From contig JAGYJF010000002.1 in NCBI GenBank assembly GCA_018402135.1, forward strand, positions 620,001 to 684,000: a stretch of 64,000 nucleotides of DNA, given 5' to 3'. Every line of letters starts with the position of its first letter. Within the stretch, counting starts at the first letter, position 1. The DNA is from Flavobacteriaceae bacterium. GTDB lineage: Bacteria > Bacteroidota > Bacteroidia > Flavobacteriales > Flavobacteriaceae. The notes beneath the pieces were generated by a model. The model saw nothing but the letters and a program-made list of their open reading frames with translations. It was not told the DNA's origin and ran no database searches. Of this stretch, positions 15,414-25,335 are shown piece after piece. The position numbers and the translations under genes are program-made.

Positions 15414-16571
15414 ATGTCATTACTATATAAAAAAGACATTGAAGAATTAAATAAGGTCAATGCAGAAAATTGTATTTCTTTATTTGTTCCTGCGCATAGA
15501 GCAGGTGAAGAAGTATTGAATCATAAAGATGTGTTAGCTTTAAAAACACAAGTAAAACACGTGAAACATAAGTTGTCTAAAAAAGGACTTCAGGATTTGG
15601 ATATCAGTAAAATGTTAGCTCCTGTAGAAAAATTAATAGATGATAGTCGGTTTTGGAGCCATCAATCTGATGGTTTGGCAATTTTTTTAACCGATAGTTT
15701 TTTTAGAAAATATACGCTTCCTATATATTTTCAAGAATTTAACGCTGTTGCAGATTCCTTTTATTTAAAACCATTGATGCCTATGTTTGTTGGTGATGGG
15801 ACTTTTTATTTGATGACGCTTCAATTAGAAACTGTAAAATTATATGAATGCACCAAATATAGTTTTACCGAGATTGTCATCGATGATTTAATACCTAAAA
15901 ACCTACAAGAAAGGGTAGGCTATGATTATGAGGAAAAAAATCTTCAATTTAGGACGCAACAAGCAGGTAAAGGGCAGGCCATGTTTCATGGTCAAGAAGC
16001 TGCTACAGGTAAAGACAAAAAGGAAATTAAAGTTTATTTTAAAGCCATAAATGATGGGCTCAGCACAATTTTACGTGAAGAGACTAGTCCATTATTAATA
16101 GTCTCTCAAGATTATCTCTTTTCAATTTACGAAGAGATTAATACGTATCAGAATCTAGTAAAACAACATGTTAAAGTTGATTTTGATGCTATTGATATTT
16201 TTGACATTCATGAGATGGCATGGGAAAAAATGGCTCCAACATTTGACCAAGCCAGAAAGGATAAAATAGCACGTTTTTTAGCAGAGCAAGGCACAGGTAA
16301 AACGGCTGTTGAAATTAAAGCCATATTGCCAGCAGCTTTTGATGGAAAAATTGAGACTTTATTTTGTGAAAATATGGCTGATATTTATGGTACTTACAAA
16401 AAAGAAAATGGGACTATAACGCTTTCTATAAGTGAGGAAAATGACAATTCAATTTCATTAATGAATGCAGCTGCAATACAAACCTTTTTAAAGGGTGGAG
16501 ACATTTATTTACTTGATAAGGAAGATATGCCAAATCCAAATTCAAAAATCAATGCATTGTATAGGTATTAA
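15414..16571 (+). CDS. Bacterial archaeo-eukaryotic release factor (baeRF) family protein
   Basis: 385 residues, no signal peptide or membrane segment. ENCISLFVPAHRAGEE at the start, FWSHQSDGLAIFLTD near residues 81-95, and YLFSIYEEINTY in the C-terminal third match the bacterial eRF1-like (baeRF) families. These contain a domain related to the middle and C-terminal parts of eRF1 and are predicted to act on ribosomes or RNA; experiments are scarce. I do not see the GGQ motif of true release factors, as expected for many baeRF groups. Genes of this family often sit with stress genes, which fits this block. Family assignment is by pattern recognition. Confidence 0.7.
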   Translation: MSLLYKKDIEELNKVNAENCISLFVPAHRAGEEVLNHKDVLALKTQVKHVKHKLSKKGLQDLDISKMLAPVEKLIDDSRFWSHQSDGLAIFLTDSFFRKYTLPIYFQEFNAVADSFYLKPLMPMFVGDGTFYLMTLQLETVKLYECTKYSFTEIVIDDLIPKNLQERVGYDYEEKNLQFRTQQAGKGQAMFHGQEAATGKDKKEIKVYFKAINDGLSTILREETSPLLIVSQDYLFSIYEEINTYQNLVKQHVKVDFDAIDIFDIHEMAWEKMAPTFDQARKDKIARFLAEQGTGKTAVEIKAILPAAFDGKIETLFCENMADIYGTYKKENGTITLSISEENDNSISLMNAAAIQTFLKGGDIYLLDKEDMPNPNSKINALYRY

Positions 16572-16931
16572 AAACAAAATTATTAGCGAAATTAATAAAT
16601 TTAAAAAAACAGAAATAATTGTAAGAATATTAATTATTACGTTTTAAGATTTTTTACGACATTAAGTAAAATGGTGACGTTAATTTTTTTTATTAACTCA
16701 TAGTTTGAAATTTAGGAAACCTAGTCAATTATCCAAAGCATTTGATTGTGGTATTCGATTCCTATTCTGGGATCAACGCAATTAATCCTTTTAAGCAAAC
16801 TTTATTCAAATTGGTAAACAATTTTTTATTCCACCTAAATTTTTAATCCCCAGCTTTTTCAAAGGGTCAAAAAAATGACACATTAAAAAAATTGGCAAAA
16901 AAAAATACTAATTGTAATTTCGGCACAATAA
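16572..16931. other. Intergenic gap at the end of the accessory block
   Basis: 360 AT-rich bases. There is a GTTAAT-T7-ATTAAC inverted repeat near 16679-16699, possibly a weak terminator for the baeRF gene. Otherwise I see no gene, no copy of the tRNA-Ser 3' end and no recombinase remnant. A promoter for the next gene occupies 16892-16922. Confidence 0.5.
16892..16922 (+). promoter_or_regulatory. Probable promoter of the DUF3108 gene
   Basis: TTGG at 16892-16895, 19 nt, then TAATTTCG at 16915-16922, one base off the TAnnTTTG consensus. Transcription would begin near 16929. That makes an ATG at 16932 almost leaderless and favours the second ATG at 16968, which would leave a leader of about 40 nt. 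Confidence 0.5.
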
Positions 16932-17747
16932 ATGCGTTTTCCGTTTTTCAATCTAACAAATCAATTTATGCGCGCTTCAATTTTAATACTCTTATTATTT
17001 ATTAGTGGCTTATTAAATTCACAAAATAAAACTATTGCAGCCGGCGAAAAGCTAGTTTTTACTGCATCTTACAATATGTCTGGAATTCTTACTGACCTTG
17101 CAGAAGTAACCATGCAAACCTCGGAAGTAAAAACTTCAAAAGCGACTTTAATGCAATTAAAATGCACTGCGGTAACCTATAGTAAATGGGATAGCTTTTT
17201 TAAAATACGTGATTTGTACGAAAGTTATGTGAGTCCAAATTATCTAACACCCTATTTATACAAAAGAGATATTGACGAAGGCGGTTATTATAAATTCATG
17301 CAGTATAATTTCAACCAAAAAACCAATACTGTTAACAGCTTAATGCGCAAAAAAAACAGTAAAGGTGAGTTTTGGGAAGAGAAGAAAACGCTTACTATTG
17401 GCAGCAATACAAGAGATTTGGTTACTACCTTATACCAAATTAGAAATCTCGATATTGGTAAAGCCAAAGTAAATGATACATCACAATTCACTATTTTATT
17501 TGATAATAAAGAATTTACAATAAACGTTAAAATGTTAGGTAAAGAAACCATTTCAACGGCATTAGGTCGAAAAGAATGTTTCAAATTGGGTATTTCACTT
17601 CCAAAAAATAATGAGTTAGGAAAAAATACAGACTTCATTTTATGGTTAACTGCCGACGATAATAAAGTTCCTGTTTACGGTAAATTTAAAATTCCTGTGG
17701 GGAACGGTGAATTAAAAATAAAATCAGCAACCGGATTAATGCATTAA
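16932..17747 (+). CDS. DUF3108 domain-containing secreted protein
   Basis: 271 residues as given; the ATG at 16968 (MRASILILLLFISGLLNSQ) gives a normal signal peptide and may be the true start. The mature part begins TIAAGEKLVFTASYNMSGIL and continues with KIRDLYESYV and GRKECFKLGISLP, features of DUF3108. These are predicted periplasmic beta-barrel-like proteins of unknown function in Gram-negative bacteria. The small membrane protein gene follows only 3 bp later, so the two form an operon. Confidence 0.8.
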   Translation: MRFPFFNLTNQFMRASILILLLFISGLLNSQNKTIAAGEKLVFTASYNMSGILTDLAEVTMQTSEVKTSKATLMQLKCTAVTYSKWDSFFKIRDLYESYVSPNYLTPYLYKRDIDEGGYYKFMQYNFNQKTNTVNSLMRKKNSKGEFWEEKKTLTIGSNTRDLVTTLYQIRNLDIGKAKVNDTSQFTILFDNKEFTINVKMLGKETISTALGRKECFKLGISLPKNNELGKNTDFILWLTADDNKVPVYGKFKIPVGNGELKIKSATGLMH

Positions 17748-17750
17748 AAT

Positions 17751-18077
17751 ATGAGAAAGTTAATTATTACCATTGGATATATTTCAGCATTACTCACCTT
17801 AATTTTAGCTGTCACCCCTTTTTCAAATATTGCAATTTTTCCAGGAGTTTTAGCGGTTATTTTAGCTGTTTTGATTTATGTCATATCCAATAAACAATCT
17901 AAAAAACCGGTTCAGTATATTTTATTGCTTACTATCATCGCAGCTGGATTTATGATATACAACACTATTTTTAGTGAAAGTACTGTAGGCGATACTGAGG
18001 CCTTAGAATTAAGGGAAGAAGAATCAAAAGAAAAAGCCATCGAAGAACTAGAAACATTAGACCTAGACTTCGAATAA
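17751..18077 (+). CDS. Small membrane protein, unknown function
   Basis: 108 residues with three hydrophobic segments (about 4-20, 24-46 and 56-72), then an acidic, charged tail rich in Glu (LREEESKEKAIEELETLDLD). No recognised family. Starts 3 bp after the DUF3108 gene and ends just before a terminator, so it is the second and last gene of that transcript. Confidence 0.75.
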   Translation: MRKLIITIGYISALLTLILAVTPFSNIAIFPGVLAVILAVLIYVISNKQSKKPVQYILLLTIIAAGFMIYNTIFSESTVGDTEALELREEESKEKAIEELETLDLDFE

Positions 18078-18099
18078 AACACCCTAATTTAAACACTTT

Positions 18100-18133
18100 T
18101 AAAGGGACACATTTCTATGTTCCCTTTTTTTTT
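18100..18133 (+). terminator. Terminator after the DUF3108 operon
   Basis: AAGGGACA and TGTTCCCTT pair around a loop (one bulged base), followed by nine Ts. Confidence 0.75.
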
Positions 18134-18161
18134 AGTTTATTTGAACCAAAAAGGATACTGA

Positions 18162-19196
18162 ATGAAATTATCATTTATTACTGCATTATTTCTAGTAGGA
18201 TCATGCACCACCTTGCGTTACACCGAACGTATTGAAAATATAAAAAATAACATCGTTTTTGAACAACCAGAAATTATTAAATCGCACCTAAATACGATTA
18301 AGGTAATTGACCTAAAAATGATCGTTTCTGAATTAGCTTCAGAAAAATATGAAGGTAGACGCGCAGGACAAAAAGGGCACCAAATGACTTGCGATTATCT
18401 AAAAAATTACTACAAAGAACAAGGTATTGCGCCGCCAGAAAATGCTCCGGATTATGCTCAAATAGTTCCTTCAACTTATTTGCCGTCTGAATATGGAGAC
18501 TCAGAAAATGTTATCGCCTATATAAAAGGTGAAGAATTTCCTGATGAACATGTTATTATTATGGCGCATTCCGACCACGAAGGCATTATAGATGGCAAGA
18601 TTTATTTTGGTGCTGACGACAATGCCTCTGGTACCGCCGCGGTTCTAGAAATAGCACAAGCATTTCAGATAGCAGCCCTAAACGGCTATAAACCAAAACG
18701 AAGCATTGTGTTCTTGCACGTCACTGCCGAAGAAATTGGATTACAAGGCTCACGTTACTACACCGAAAACCCAATATTTCCTCTTGAAAAAACTATGGCT
18801 GTACTCAATATAGACATGATTGGAAGAACAGATTTTAAGCATGAAGAAAACGATCAGTACTTGTATTTAATTGGCGTAAACCGACACAGTACCGAGCTGC
18901 CATTTATCGCCGAAAAGGCAAATGAATTTTCAACCAAACTCGATTTAGATTACCGTTACAACGATGAAAACGAATCTAATCGTTACTATTACAGATCCGA
19001 TCATTACAATTTTGCATTAAAAGATATTCCGGTAATATTCTTTTTTAATGGCGAACACGCAGATTATCATAAACCTACCGATACCGAGGATAAAATAAAC
19101 TACCAGCTCCTAGAAAAACGCACCCAATATATTTTCACTACAGCTTGGTATTTGGCAAATATGAACCATTATCTTGAAGCGAATTTAATTCGTTAA
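18162..19196 (+). CDS. M28-family zinc metallopeptidase, lipoprotein (paralogue 1)
   Basis: 344 residues. A short hydrophobic N-terminus ends at LVGSC, a possible lipobox (Cys 15). M28 aminopeptidase motifs are complete: MAHSDHEG (zinc His), FGADDNASGTAA (bridging Asp), TAEEIGLQGS (catalytic and zinc Glu), NIDMIGR (zinc Asp) and YRSDHYNF (zinc His). It should cut N-terminal residues from peptides at the cell surface or in the periplasm. Unlike its downstream paralogue it lacks the inserted PA domain. Close resemblance of the catalytic parts shows the pair arose by tandem duplication. Confidence 0.87.
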   Translation: MKLSFITALFLVGSCTTLRYTERIENIKNNIVFEQPEIIKSHLNTIKVIDLKMIVSELASEKYEGRRAGQKGHQMTCDYLKNYYKEQGIAPPENAPDYAQIVPSTYLPSEYGDSENVIAYIKGEEFPDEHVIIMAHSDHEGIIDGKIYFGADDNASGTAAVLEIAQAFQIAALNGYKPKRSIVFLHVTAEEIGLQGSRYYTENPIFPLEKTMAVLNIDMIGRTDFKHEENDQYLYLIGVNRHSTELPFIAEKANEFSTKLDLDYRYNDENESNRYYYRSDHYNFALKDIPVIFFFNGEHADYHKPTDTEDKINYQLLEKRTQYIFTTAWYLANMNHYLEANLIR

Positions 19197-19219
19197 ACTA
19201 TTCTTATATTCCCAAGCCT

Positions 19220-19252
19220 TTTGCCATTATTTTAGATATTAGTTTAAATTTG
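19220..19252 (+). promoter_or_regulatory. Promoter of the second M28 peptidase
   Basis: TTTG at 19220-19223, 21 nt, then TAAATTTG at 19245-19252, matching the Bacteroidota consensus. The start of transcription would be near 19259, about 20 nt before the ATG at 19281, so this paralogue can be expressed on its own. Confidence 0.55.
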
Positions 19253-19280
19253 TTCGTCACAATTAAAAATTAATACTCTA

Positions 19281-20852
19281 ATGAAACAAATATTCTATTT
19301 GCTGTTTACAACATTCTTTATTCTAGCATGTGGTAGCAGTACCCAAACAGCCGTTCAAGAAACTACGCCAACTCAAATCACAACCGAAGATGCAGTGGTA
19401 ACTTATGCATCAACTATTACCGCAAATGAATTGAGCGACATGCTTTACATTTATGCTTCAGATGAATTTGAAGGCAGAGAAACTGGTGAGCCTGGACAAA
19501 AAAAGGCTGTTGAATATTTAAAACAACATTATATTGATCTAGGAATTTCTTCACCATTAGGTGGCGATAATTATTTTCAACCAGTTCCATTAGAGAAACA
19601 AGGCGCTGTAGAAACAACCATTAAGATCAATACTAATACTTTTGAAACCTACAATGATGTCATTACAATTAGTGGCGGTACAACGACCTCATTTACAGTG
19701 AATGATATTGTATATGCTGGATACGGGGTTGAAGATGAAAATTATTCAGATTATACCGAAGATGTTACTGGCAAAATAGTATTGATCAAATCGGGCGAAC
19801 CTCAAGACGCCGATGGTAATTATATAACTTCAGGATCAACGGAACCTACCAAATGGGTTAATGGCCGTCAAGCACTAGCATCAAAAAGAGATGTTGCCCT
19901 AAAAAAAGGTGCAAAAGGTTTAATAATCATGGATGCCGAATTGTTTCCGCGATATTCTAGTTTTTATAAAGCTCAGGCTAGTCGAAGCGGAAGACTTTCC
20001 TTGAAATCGGATGAAACACCAATGATGATTATGATGATTAATGAAAAACTGGGTACAGCGCTGCATCCAAATATTCTAACCTCTAATTCATCAGAAATAT
20101 TAAAAATAGAAGCTGATTTCAATATTACCAGCAAAAGTGAAGATGTAATGTCTGAAAACGTAGTTGCCTATATCAAAGGAAGTGAAAAGCCTGACGAGGT
20201 TATTGTAATCTCGGCACATTTAGACCATGAAGGTATTAAAGATGGTGAAATTTATAATGGCGCTGACGATGATGGTTCAGGTACCATAGCAATTATTGAA
20301 ATAGCTGAAGCTTTCAAGATGGCTGCCGATAACGGACATGCCCCTAAGCGCTCTATTTTATTTCTTCATGTAACAGGTGAAGAAAAAGGCCTTTTAGGGT
20401 CTGCGCATTACGCCGATAACGATCCAATTTTTCCGCTTGCCAATACAGTTGCTAACTTGAATATTGATATGATTGGAAGAACCGATCCAAAACGCACGGG
20501 CGATAGAAACTACGTGTATTTAATTGGTAGCGATAAGCTAAGTACAGAATTACATGATCTATCAGAAATGGTCAATTCAAAATACACCAACATTACTTTA
20601 GACTACACTTACAACGACGAAAATGATCCAAACAGATTTTACTACCGTTCCGATCATTATAACTTCGCTAAAAATAATGTTCCTGTAATTTTTTACTTTA
20701 ATGGAACGCACGATGACTATCACCGTCCAAGCGATACCCCAGATAAAATTGAATATGATTTACTGGAAAATAGAACCAGACTTGTATTTCACACTGCATG
20801 GGAACTCGCCAACAGAGATGAAAGAGTTATCGTTGATAAAGCAACTGAATAA
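19281..20852 (+). CDS. M28-family zinc metallopeptidase with PA domain, lipoprotein (paralogue 2)
   Basis: 523 residues. Signal peptide II with lipobox ILAC (Cys 17). About residues 120-270 form a protease-associated (PA) domain inserted before the catalytic region. M28 zinc motifs are SAHLDHEG, NGADDDGSGTIA, TGEEKGLLGS, NIDMIGR and YRSDHYNF. The catalytic half closely parallels the upstream 344-residue gene. The PA domain usually shapes substrate access. Expected to be an outer-membrane or periplasmic aminopeptidase in protein scavenging. Followed by a strong terminator. Confidence 0.9.
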   Translation: MKQIFYLLFTTFFILACGSSTQTAVQETTPTQITTEDAVVTYASTITANELSDMLYIYASDEFEGRETGEPGQKKAVEYLKQHYIDLGISSPLGGDNYFQPVPLEKQGAVETTIKINTNTFETYNDVITISGGTTTSFTVNDIVYAGYGVEDENYSDYTEDVTGKIVLIKSGEPQDADGNYITSGSTEPTKWVNGRQALASKRDVALKKGAKGLIIMDAELFPRYSSFYKAQASRSGRLSLKSDETPMMIMMINEKLGTALHPNILTSNSSEILKIEADFNITSKSEDVMSENVVAYIKGSEKPDEVIVISAHLDHEGIKDGEIYNGADDDGSGTIAIIEIAEAFKMAADNGHAPKRSILFLHVTGEEKGLLGSAHYADNDPIFPLANTVANLNIDMIGRTDPKRTGDRNYVYLIGSDKLSTELHDLSEMVNSKYTNITLDYTYNDENDPNRFYYRSDHYNFAKNNVPVIFYFNGTHDDYHRPSDTPDKIEYDLLENRTRLVFHTAWELANRDERVIVDKATE

Positions 20853-20857
20853 ATTCT

Positions 20858-20888
20858 AAAGCACAACCAAAACGTTGTGCTTTTTTTT
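20858..20888 (+). terminator. Terminator after the M28 pair
   Basis: AAAGCACAAC (20858-20867) and GTTGTGCTTT (20874-20883) form a 10-bp stem with a 6-nt loop, followed by a run of Ts to 20888. Confidence 0.88.
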
Positions 20889-20928
20889 ATACTTTGCGGT
20901 TCTAAAAAAAACTGTAAGCCCTTCTTAA

Positions 20929-22101
20929 ATGAAACCAATTTTATTAATAATAATTTTTTCTTTTCTAATAATAAGTTGTAATACTGCTAAAGGTATTGAA
21001 AAATCTATTAGTACTGGAAATTACAACGCGGCTATCAGCGATGCTTTAAATAAATTAAGAACCAACAAGGAAAAAAAGCCAGCTTTTATTTACCTGCTAA
21101 AATCGGCATACGATAAAGCGAATACCCGTGATTTAAATGATATAGAATTACTTAAAGCCGAAAACATACCAGCTAATTCCTTGCGTATTTTCGAAACTTA
21201 CAAAGCCTTAAACTCCCGACAAGAAGCTGTAAGAGCCGTATTGCCACTTTATGTTGATGGTAACGAAATAAGATTTAACAGTCGTAACTACACCAACGAT
21301 TTGGTATCGTCTAAAACTGAAGCTTCGGCTTTTTTATATGACCAAGCTAAAGGTTTTTTAAACTCACCTAATAAATTAGATGCACGCACGGCCTATGGAG
21401 ATTTTGAATTTATTGAAAGTATCAACCCGAACTACAAAGATGTAAGAGTACTCATGACTCAGGCCTATAACAAAGGCACAGATTATGTTATCGTAAGTAT
21501 TCAAAATCAAACCAATCAAATTATACCAAGACGTTTAGAAACTTTTCTTTTAGATTTTAACACCTATGGTTTGGATAAGTTTTGGACTGTTTTTCATGCC
21601 GAACCACAAAAAAATTTACCTTATGATTACGCCATGCAGTTAAAACTAGCGCGCATTAATATATCCCCTGAACAGGTTAGTGAAAAAGAAATACTGCGAG
21701 AAAAAAGAATTGTAGATGGTTGGAAATATAAATTAGACCGTAACGGAAACGTCATGAAAGACAGTATCGGCAACGATATTAAAATTGATAATATAATTGA
21801 CGTACGGGCAAGGCTGTTTCATTACCGACAATTTAAAACAACACAGGTAATCGCCGCAGTCGTATTTCAAAATTTGAATAACAATCAAATCTTAGATAAT
21901 TTCCCGATCGACAGTCAATATGTGTTTGAAAACTTTTTTGCTACTTTTCGAGGTGATGAACGTGCGCTCTTAGAAGAGGATATAGTTTTAATAAGAAACA
22001 GTCAAATACCATTTCCACCCAACGAACAAATGATTTATGATTCTGGTGAAGATTTGAAATTACAACTAAAACGAATTATCAATTCTTACAGGTTTAGATA
22101 A
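20929..22101 (+). CDS. Lipoprotein of unknown function
   Basis: 390 residues. A signal peptide II with LIISC (Cys 17) predicts a lipoprotein. The first 170 residues look helical, with repeat-like spacing (ISTGNYNAAISDALNKL, EKKPAFIYLLKSAYDKAN), resembling tetratricopeptide-type helices. The rest is mixed, containing YVIVSIQNQTNQIIPRRLET and IIDVRARLFHYRQF. I do not recognise a named family. Convergent with ytxJ; the coding ends overlap by 8 bp. Confidence 0.78.
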   Translation: MKPILLIIIFSFLIISCNTAKGIEKSISTGNYNAAISDALNKLRTNKEKKPAFIYLLKSAYDKANTRDLNDIELLKAENIPANSLRIFETYKALNSRQEAVRAVLPLYVDGNEIRFNSRNYTNDLVSSKTEASAFLYDQAKGFLNSPNKLDARTAYGDFEFIESINPNYKDVRVLMTQAYNKGTDYVIVSIQNQTNQIIPRRLETFLLDFNTYGLDKFWTVFHAEPQKNLPYDYAMQLKLARINISPEQVSEKEILREKRIVDGWKYKLDRNGNVMKDSIGNDIKIDNIIDVRARLFHYRQFKTTQVIAAVVFQNLNNNQILDNFPIDSQYVFENFFATFRGDERALLEEDIVLIRNSQIPFPPNEQMIYDSGEDLKLQLKRIINSYRFR

Positions 22102-22480
22102 ACCTTGAAACTTCTACATCGTTAATATCTCCATGAGAAGCGTGCGCCACCACTCTGCCATTTTTGATGATAAGTAATTGAGGTGATTGGTGCATCACCT
22201 GGAATTTGTATCCAACCTCATTCGAAATTTCTCGATAGTTCAATAAATCTAAATAATACAAATCTGCATTTTGCTCATTTAAAGAATAAGCTTTCACGAA
22301 TTGATTTAATACCATTTTGCTAATACCGCAACGCGTTGAATGCTTGAATATGAATTGCGGCTTCACTTTAGAAGCTTCTATAATGGCATCAAGTTGATGA
22401 ATTTCGTTAAGCGAAATCCAAGGTAAAACATTGGCTGCTGGTTGCTCATTACTTCCAAATATAGATTTAAATAGTCCCAT
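22094..22480 (-). CDS. ytxJ: Bacillithiol-system redox-active protein YtxJ (monothiol bacilliredoxin)
   Basis: 128 residues, thioredoxin-like fold without a signal peptide. HSTRCGISKMVL, with C51, is the YtxJ active-site motif, replacing the CxxC of thioredoxins by a single cysteine. QSPQLLIIKNGRVVAHASHG is the cis-Pro and beta-strand end. The family (DUF2847) is linked to bacillithiol, the low-molecular-weight thiol of Firmicutes and of many Bacteroidota. It would remove bacillithiol from mixed disulfides in the cytosol. Single gene, with clpB divergent upstream. Confidence 0.88.
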   Translation of the reverse strand: MGLFKSIFGSNEQPAANVLPWISLNEIHQLDAIIEASKVKPQFIFKHSTRCGISKMVLNQFVKAYSLNEQNADLYYLDLLNYREISNEVGYKFQVMHQSPQLLIIKNGRVVAHASHGDINDVEVSRFI

Positions 22481-22668
22481 TTCATGCAGAATTTAATACG
22501 CTGAATAAAAGTAGTCTTTAAAATTTATATTCCTTAAAAACCGACAAATAGTCATTCCAATTTACTTAAAATCAGACATAATGTCTGCAATTCATAAGTG
22601 GTAAGAAAATTGACTATTCTTTCCTGAAAAGAGAAAAATAATTTAACTCCCATTATAACAAAACTATT

Positions 22669-25278
22669 ATGAACCTAAACAATTTTACCATAAAATCGCA
22701 AGAAGCCATTCAGCAAGCGCAACAATTAGCGCAAAGCTTAGGGCATCAGCAAATAGAAAATGAGCATATTTTTAAAGCCATTATTGAGGTGGATGACAAT
22801 GTAGTTCCTTTTCTACTTAAAAAACTGAATGTTAATACTAGTGTCTTAAATTTAGCCGTTGATAAGCAGTTAGAAAGTTTCGCCAAAGTTTCTGGCGGCG
22901 AAATAATGCTTTCACGCGAAGCAGGTAAAGCAATTAATGAGGCGTCTATCATTGCTAAAAAAATGAAAGATGACTACGTTTCTATAGAACATTTGGTATT
23001 GGCAATTTTTAAATCGAATAGCCCAATAGCTAAAATGCTAAAAGACCAAGCAGTTACTGAAAAAGGTTTACAAGCGGCTATTAATGAACTGCGTAAAGGC
23101 GACCGTGTAACCTCGCAAAGTCAAGAAGAAACTTATAATTCACTTAATAAATACGCTAAAAACTTAAACCAGTTGGCGCGTGACGGAAAATTAGACCCAG
23201 TAATTGGCCGTGATGAAGAAATACGACGCATACTTCAAATATTATCCCGTCGCACAAAAAACAACCCTATTTTAGTTGGTGAACCAGGAACTGGTAAAAC
23301 AGCCATTGCAGAAGGTTTAGCCCACAGAATTATAGATGGTGATATTCCCGAAAATCTTAAAGATAAACAAATATTTGCACTAGATATGGGCGCACTTATT
23401 GCAGGTGCCAAATACAAAGGTGAGTTTGAAGAACGTCTGAAAGCAGTAATTAAAGAAGTTACAACTAGCGAAGGAGATATCGTTTTATTTATAGATGAAA
23501 TTCACACCTTAGTTGGTGCTGGAGGCGGACAAGGCGCGATGGATGCAGCAAACATATTAAAACCAGCCCTGGCAAGAGGTGAACTACGCGCCATTGGAGC
23601 AACAACACTTGATGAGTATCAAAAATATTTTGAGAAAGACAAAGCATTAGAACGCCGTTTTCAAAAAGTAGTAGTAAACGAACCAGATACTGAAAGTGCC
23701 ATTTCAATTTTACGAGGCATTAAGGAAAAATACGAAACGCATCATAAGGTACGAATTAAAGACGAAGCCATTATCGGAGCCGTGGAATTATCGGAACGTT
23801 ATATCACTAATCGATTTTTACCAGACAAAGCTATTGATTTAATGGACGAGGCAGCGTCGAAATTGCGGATGGAAATCAACTCAAAACCAGAAGAGTTAGA
23901 TGTGCTCGACAGAAAAATAATGCAACTCGAAATCGAGATCGAAGCCATCAAGCGTGAAAAAGACGAGATCAAACTTAAATCACTCAGTGCCGAAGTCGCG
24001 AACTTAAAAGAAGAACGCAACAGCCTTAATGCCAAATGGAAAAGTGAAAAGGAAGTAGTTGATAATATTCAATTACAAAAATCAAATATTGAAAATTATA
24101 AACTTGAAGCCGAACGTGCTGAACGCGAAGGCGATTATGGAAAAGTTGCCGAATTGCGTTACGGTAAAATTAAAGATTCTCAAGAATCTTTAGAAAAACT
24201 GCAAAAACAGCTAAGAGAGAATCAATCCGGTAGCTCTTTAATAAAAGAAGAAGTCACGTATGACGACATTGCAGAAGTTGTAGCGAAATGGACTGGCATA
24301 CCGGTTACCAAAATGCTTCAAAGTGAACGCGACAAACTTTTAAAGTTAGAAGACGAATTGCACAAACGTGTTATTGGTCAAGAAGAAGCTATTGTAGCTG
24401 TGAGTGATGCCGTACGAAGAAGTAGAGCAGGATTACAAAATCCGCAAAAACCCGTTGGAACCTTCTTATTTTTAGGAACCACAGGCGTTGGTAAAACTGA
24501 ATTAGCAAAAGCACTTGCCGAGTACTTATTTGATGATGAAAACGCCATGACTAGAATAGACATGAGCGAATATCAAGAACGACATGCCGTAAGCAGATTG
24601 GTTGGTGCGCCTCCAGGTTATGTTGGTTATGATGAAGGCGGACAGCTCACTGAAGCCGTGCGTAGAAAACCATATTCTGTTGTATTATTAGATGAAATTG
24701 AAAAAGCACATCCCGATACGTTTAACATTCTTTTGCAAGTATTAGATGAAGGCAGGTTAACCGATAACAAAGGCCGCGTGGCCGATTTTAAAAACACTAT
24801 TATTATTATGACTTCCAATATGGGAAGCGAAATAATTCAGGAAAAATTTAGTGCGGTTAAAGATCTGGATACGGCGATGGAAGCAGCCAAAATTGAAGTA
24901 TTAGGATTACTAAAACAAACCGTTAGGCCCGAATTTTTAAACCGAATAGACGATACTATTATGTTTACGCCTTTAACCAAAGAAAATATATTAGATATTG
25001 TTGGTCTGCAAATAAAAGGTATCACAAAAATGATTGGAAAACAAGGTATAACCTTTGATGCCACTTTAGAGGCGAAAGCCTACCTCGCTGATAAGGGTTT
25101 CAATCCTGAATACGGAGCAAGACCAGTAAAACGTGTCATTCAAAAAGAAGTATTAAACGCATTAAGTAAAGAAATACTTGCCGGAACTGTAACTACAGAC
25201 AGCATTATTTTACTTGACGAATTTGATGGCGAGTTGGTATTTAGAAACCAAGGCGACCTAGTGGTTGAAGAAATTTAA
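22669..25278 (+). CDS. clpB: ATP-dependent disaggregase ClpB
   Basis: 869 residues, the usual ClpB length. Domains in order: N-terminal Clp repeats (1-150), AAA+ module 1 with Walker [10 protein letters not shown] near 204-212, the long coiled-coil middle domain (about 400-530, [20 protein letters not shown] and after), then AAA+ module 2 with [10 protein letters not shown] near 603-612. No ClpP-binding IGF loop is evident, as expected for ClpB. It rescues aggregated proteins with DnaK after heat stress. A single gene with its own terminator. A CIRCE or other heat-shock operator was not recognised in the 188-bp upstream gap. Confidence 0.97.
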   Translation: MNLNNFTIKSQEAIQQAQQLAQSLGHQQIENEHIFKAIIEVDDNVVPFLLKKLNVNTSVLNLAVDKQLESFAKVSGGEIMLSREAGKAINEASIIAKKMKDDYVSIEHLVLAIFKSNSPIAKMLKDQAVTEKGLQAAINELRKGDRVTSQSQEETYNSLNKYAKNLNQLARDGKLDPVIGRDEEIRRILQILSRRTKNNPILVGEPGTGKTAIAEGLAHRIIDGDIPENLKDKQIFALDMGALIAGAKYKGEFEERLKAVIKEVTTSEGDIVLFIDEIHTLVGAGGGQGAMDAANILKPALARGELRAIGATTLDEYQKYFEKDKALERRFQKVVVNEPDTESAISILRGIKEKYETHHKVRIKDEAIIGAVELSERYITNRFLPDKAIDLMDEAASKLRMEINSKPEELDVLDRKIMQLEIEIEAIKREKDEIKLKSLSAEVANLKEERNSLNAKWKSEKEVVDNIQLQKSNIENYKLEAERAEREGDYGKVAELRYGKIKDSQESLEKLQKQLRENQSGSSLIKEEVTYDDIAEVVAKWTGIPVTKMLQSERDKLLKLEDELHKRVIGQEEAIVAVSDAVRRSRAGLQNPQKPVGTFLFLGTTGVGKTELAKALAEYLFDDENAMTRIDMSEYQERHAVSRLVGAPPGYVGYDEGGQLTEAVRRKPYSVVLLDEIEKAHPDTFNILLQVLDEGRLTDNKGRVADFKNTIIIMTSNMGSEIIQEKFSAVKDLDTAMEAAKIEVLGLLKQTVRPEFLNRIDDTIMFTPLTKENILDIVGLQIKGITKMIGKQGITFDATLEAKAYLADKGFNPEYGARPVKRVIQKEVLNALSKEILAGTVTTDSIILLDEFDGELVFRNQGDLVVEEI

Positions 25279-25335
25279 TAACAAGCGTAACAATTTTAAA
25301 ATATAAGAGTCTTATAGTTGGTTGGTTAGTAGAAG

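Noticed and set aside
6829-16571. The block as an intact integrative mobile element
   Set aside because: No integrase, relaxase, excisionase or second copy of the tRNA 3' end at the far side was found. It is only reported as an accessory block.
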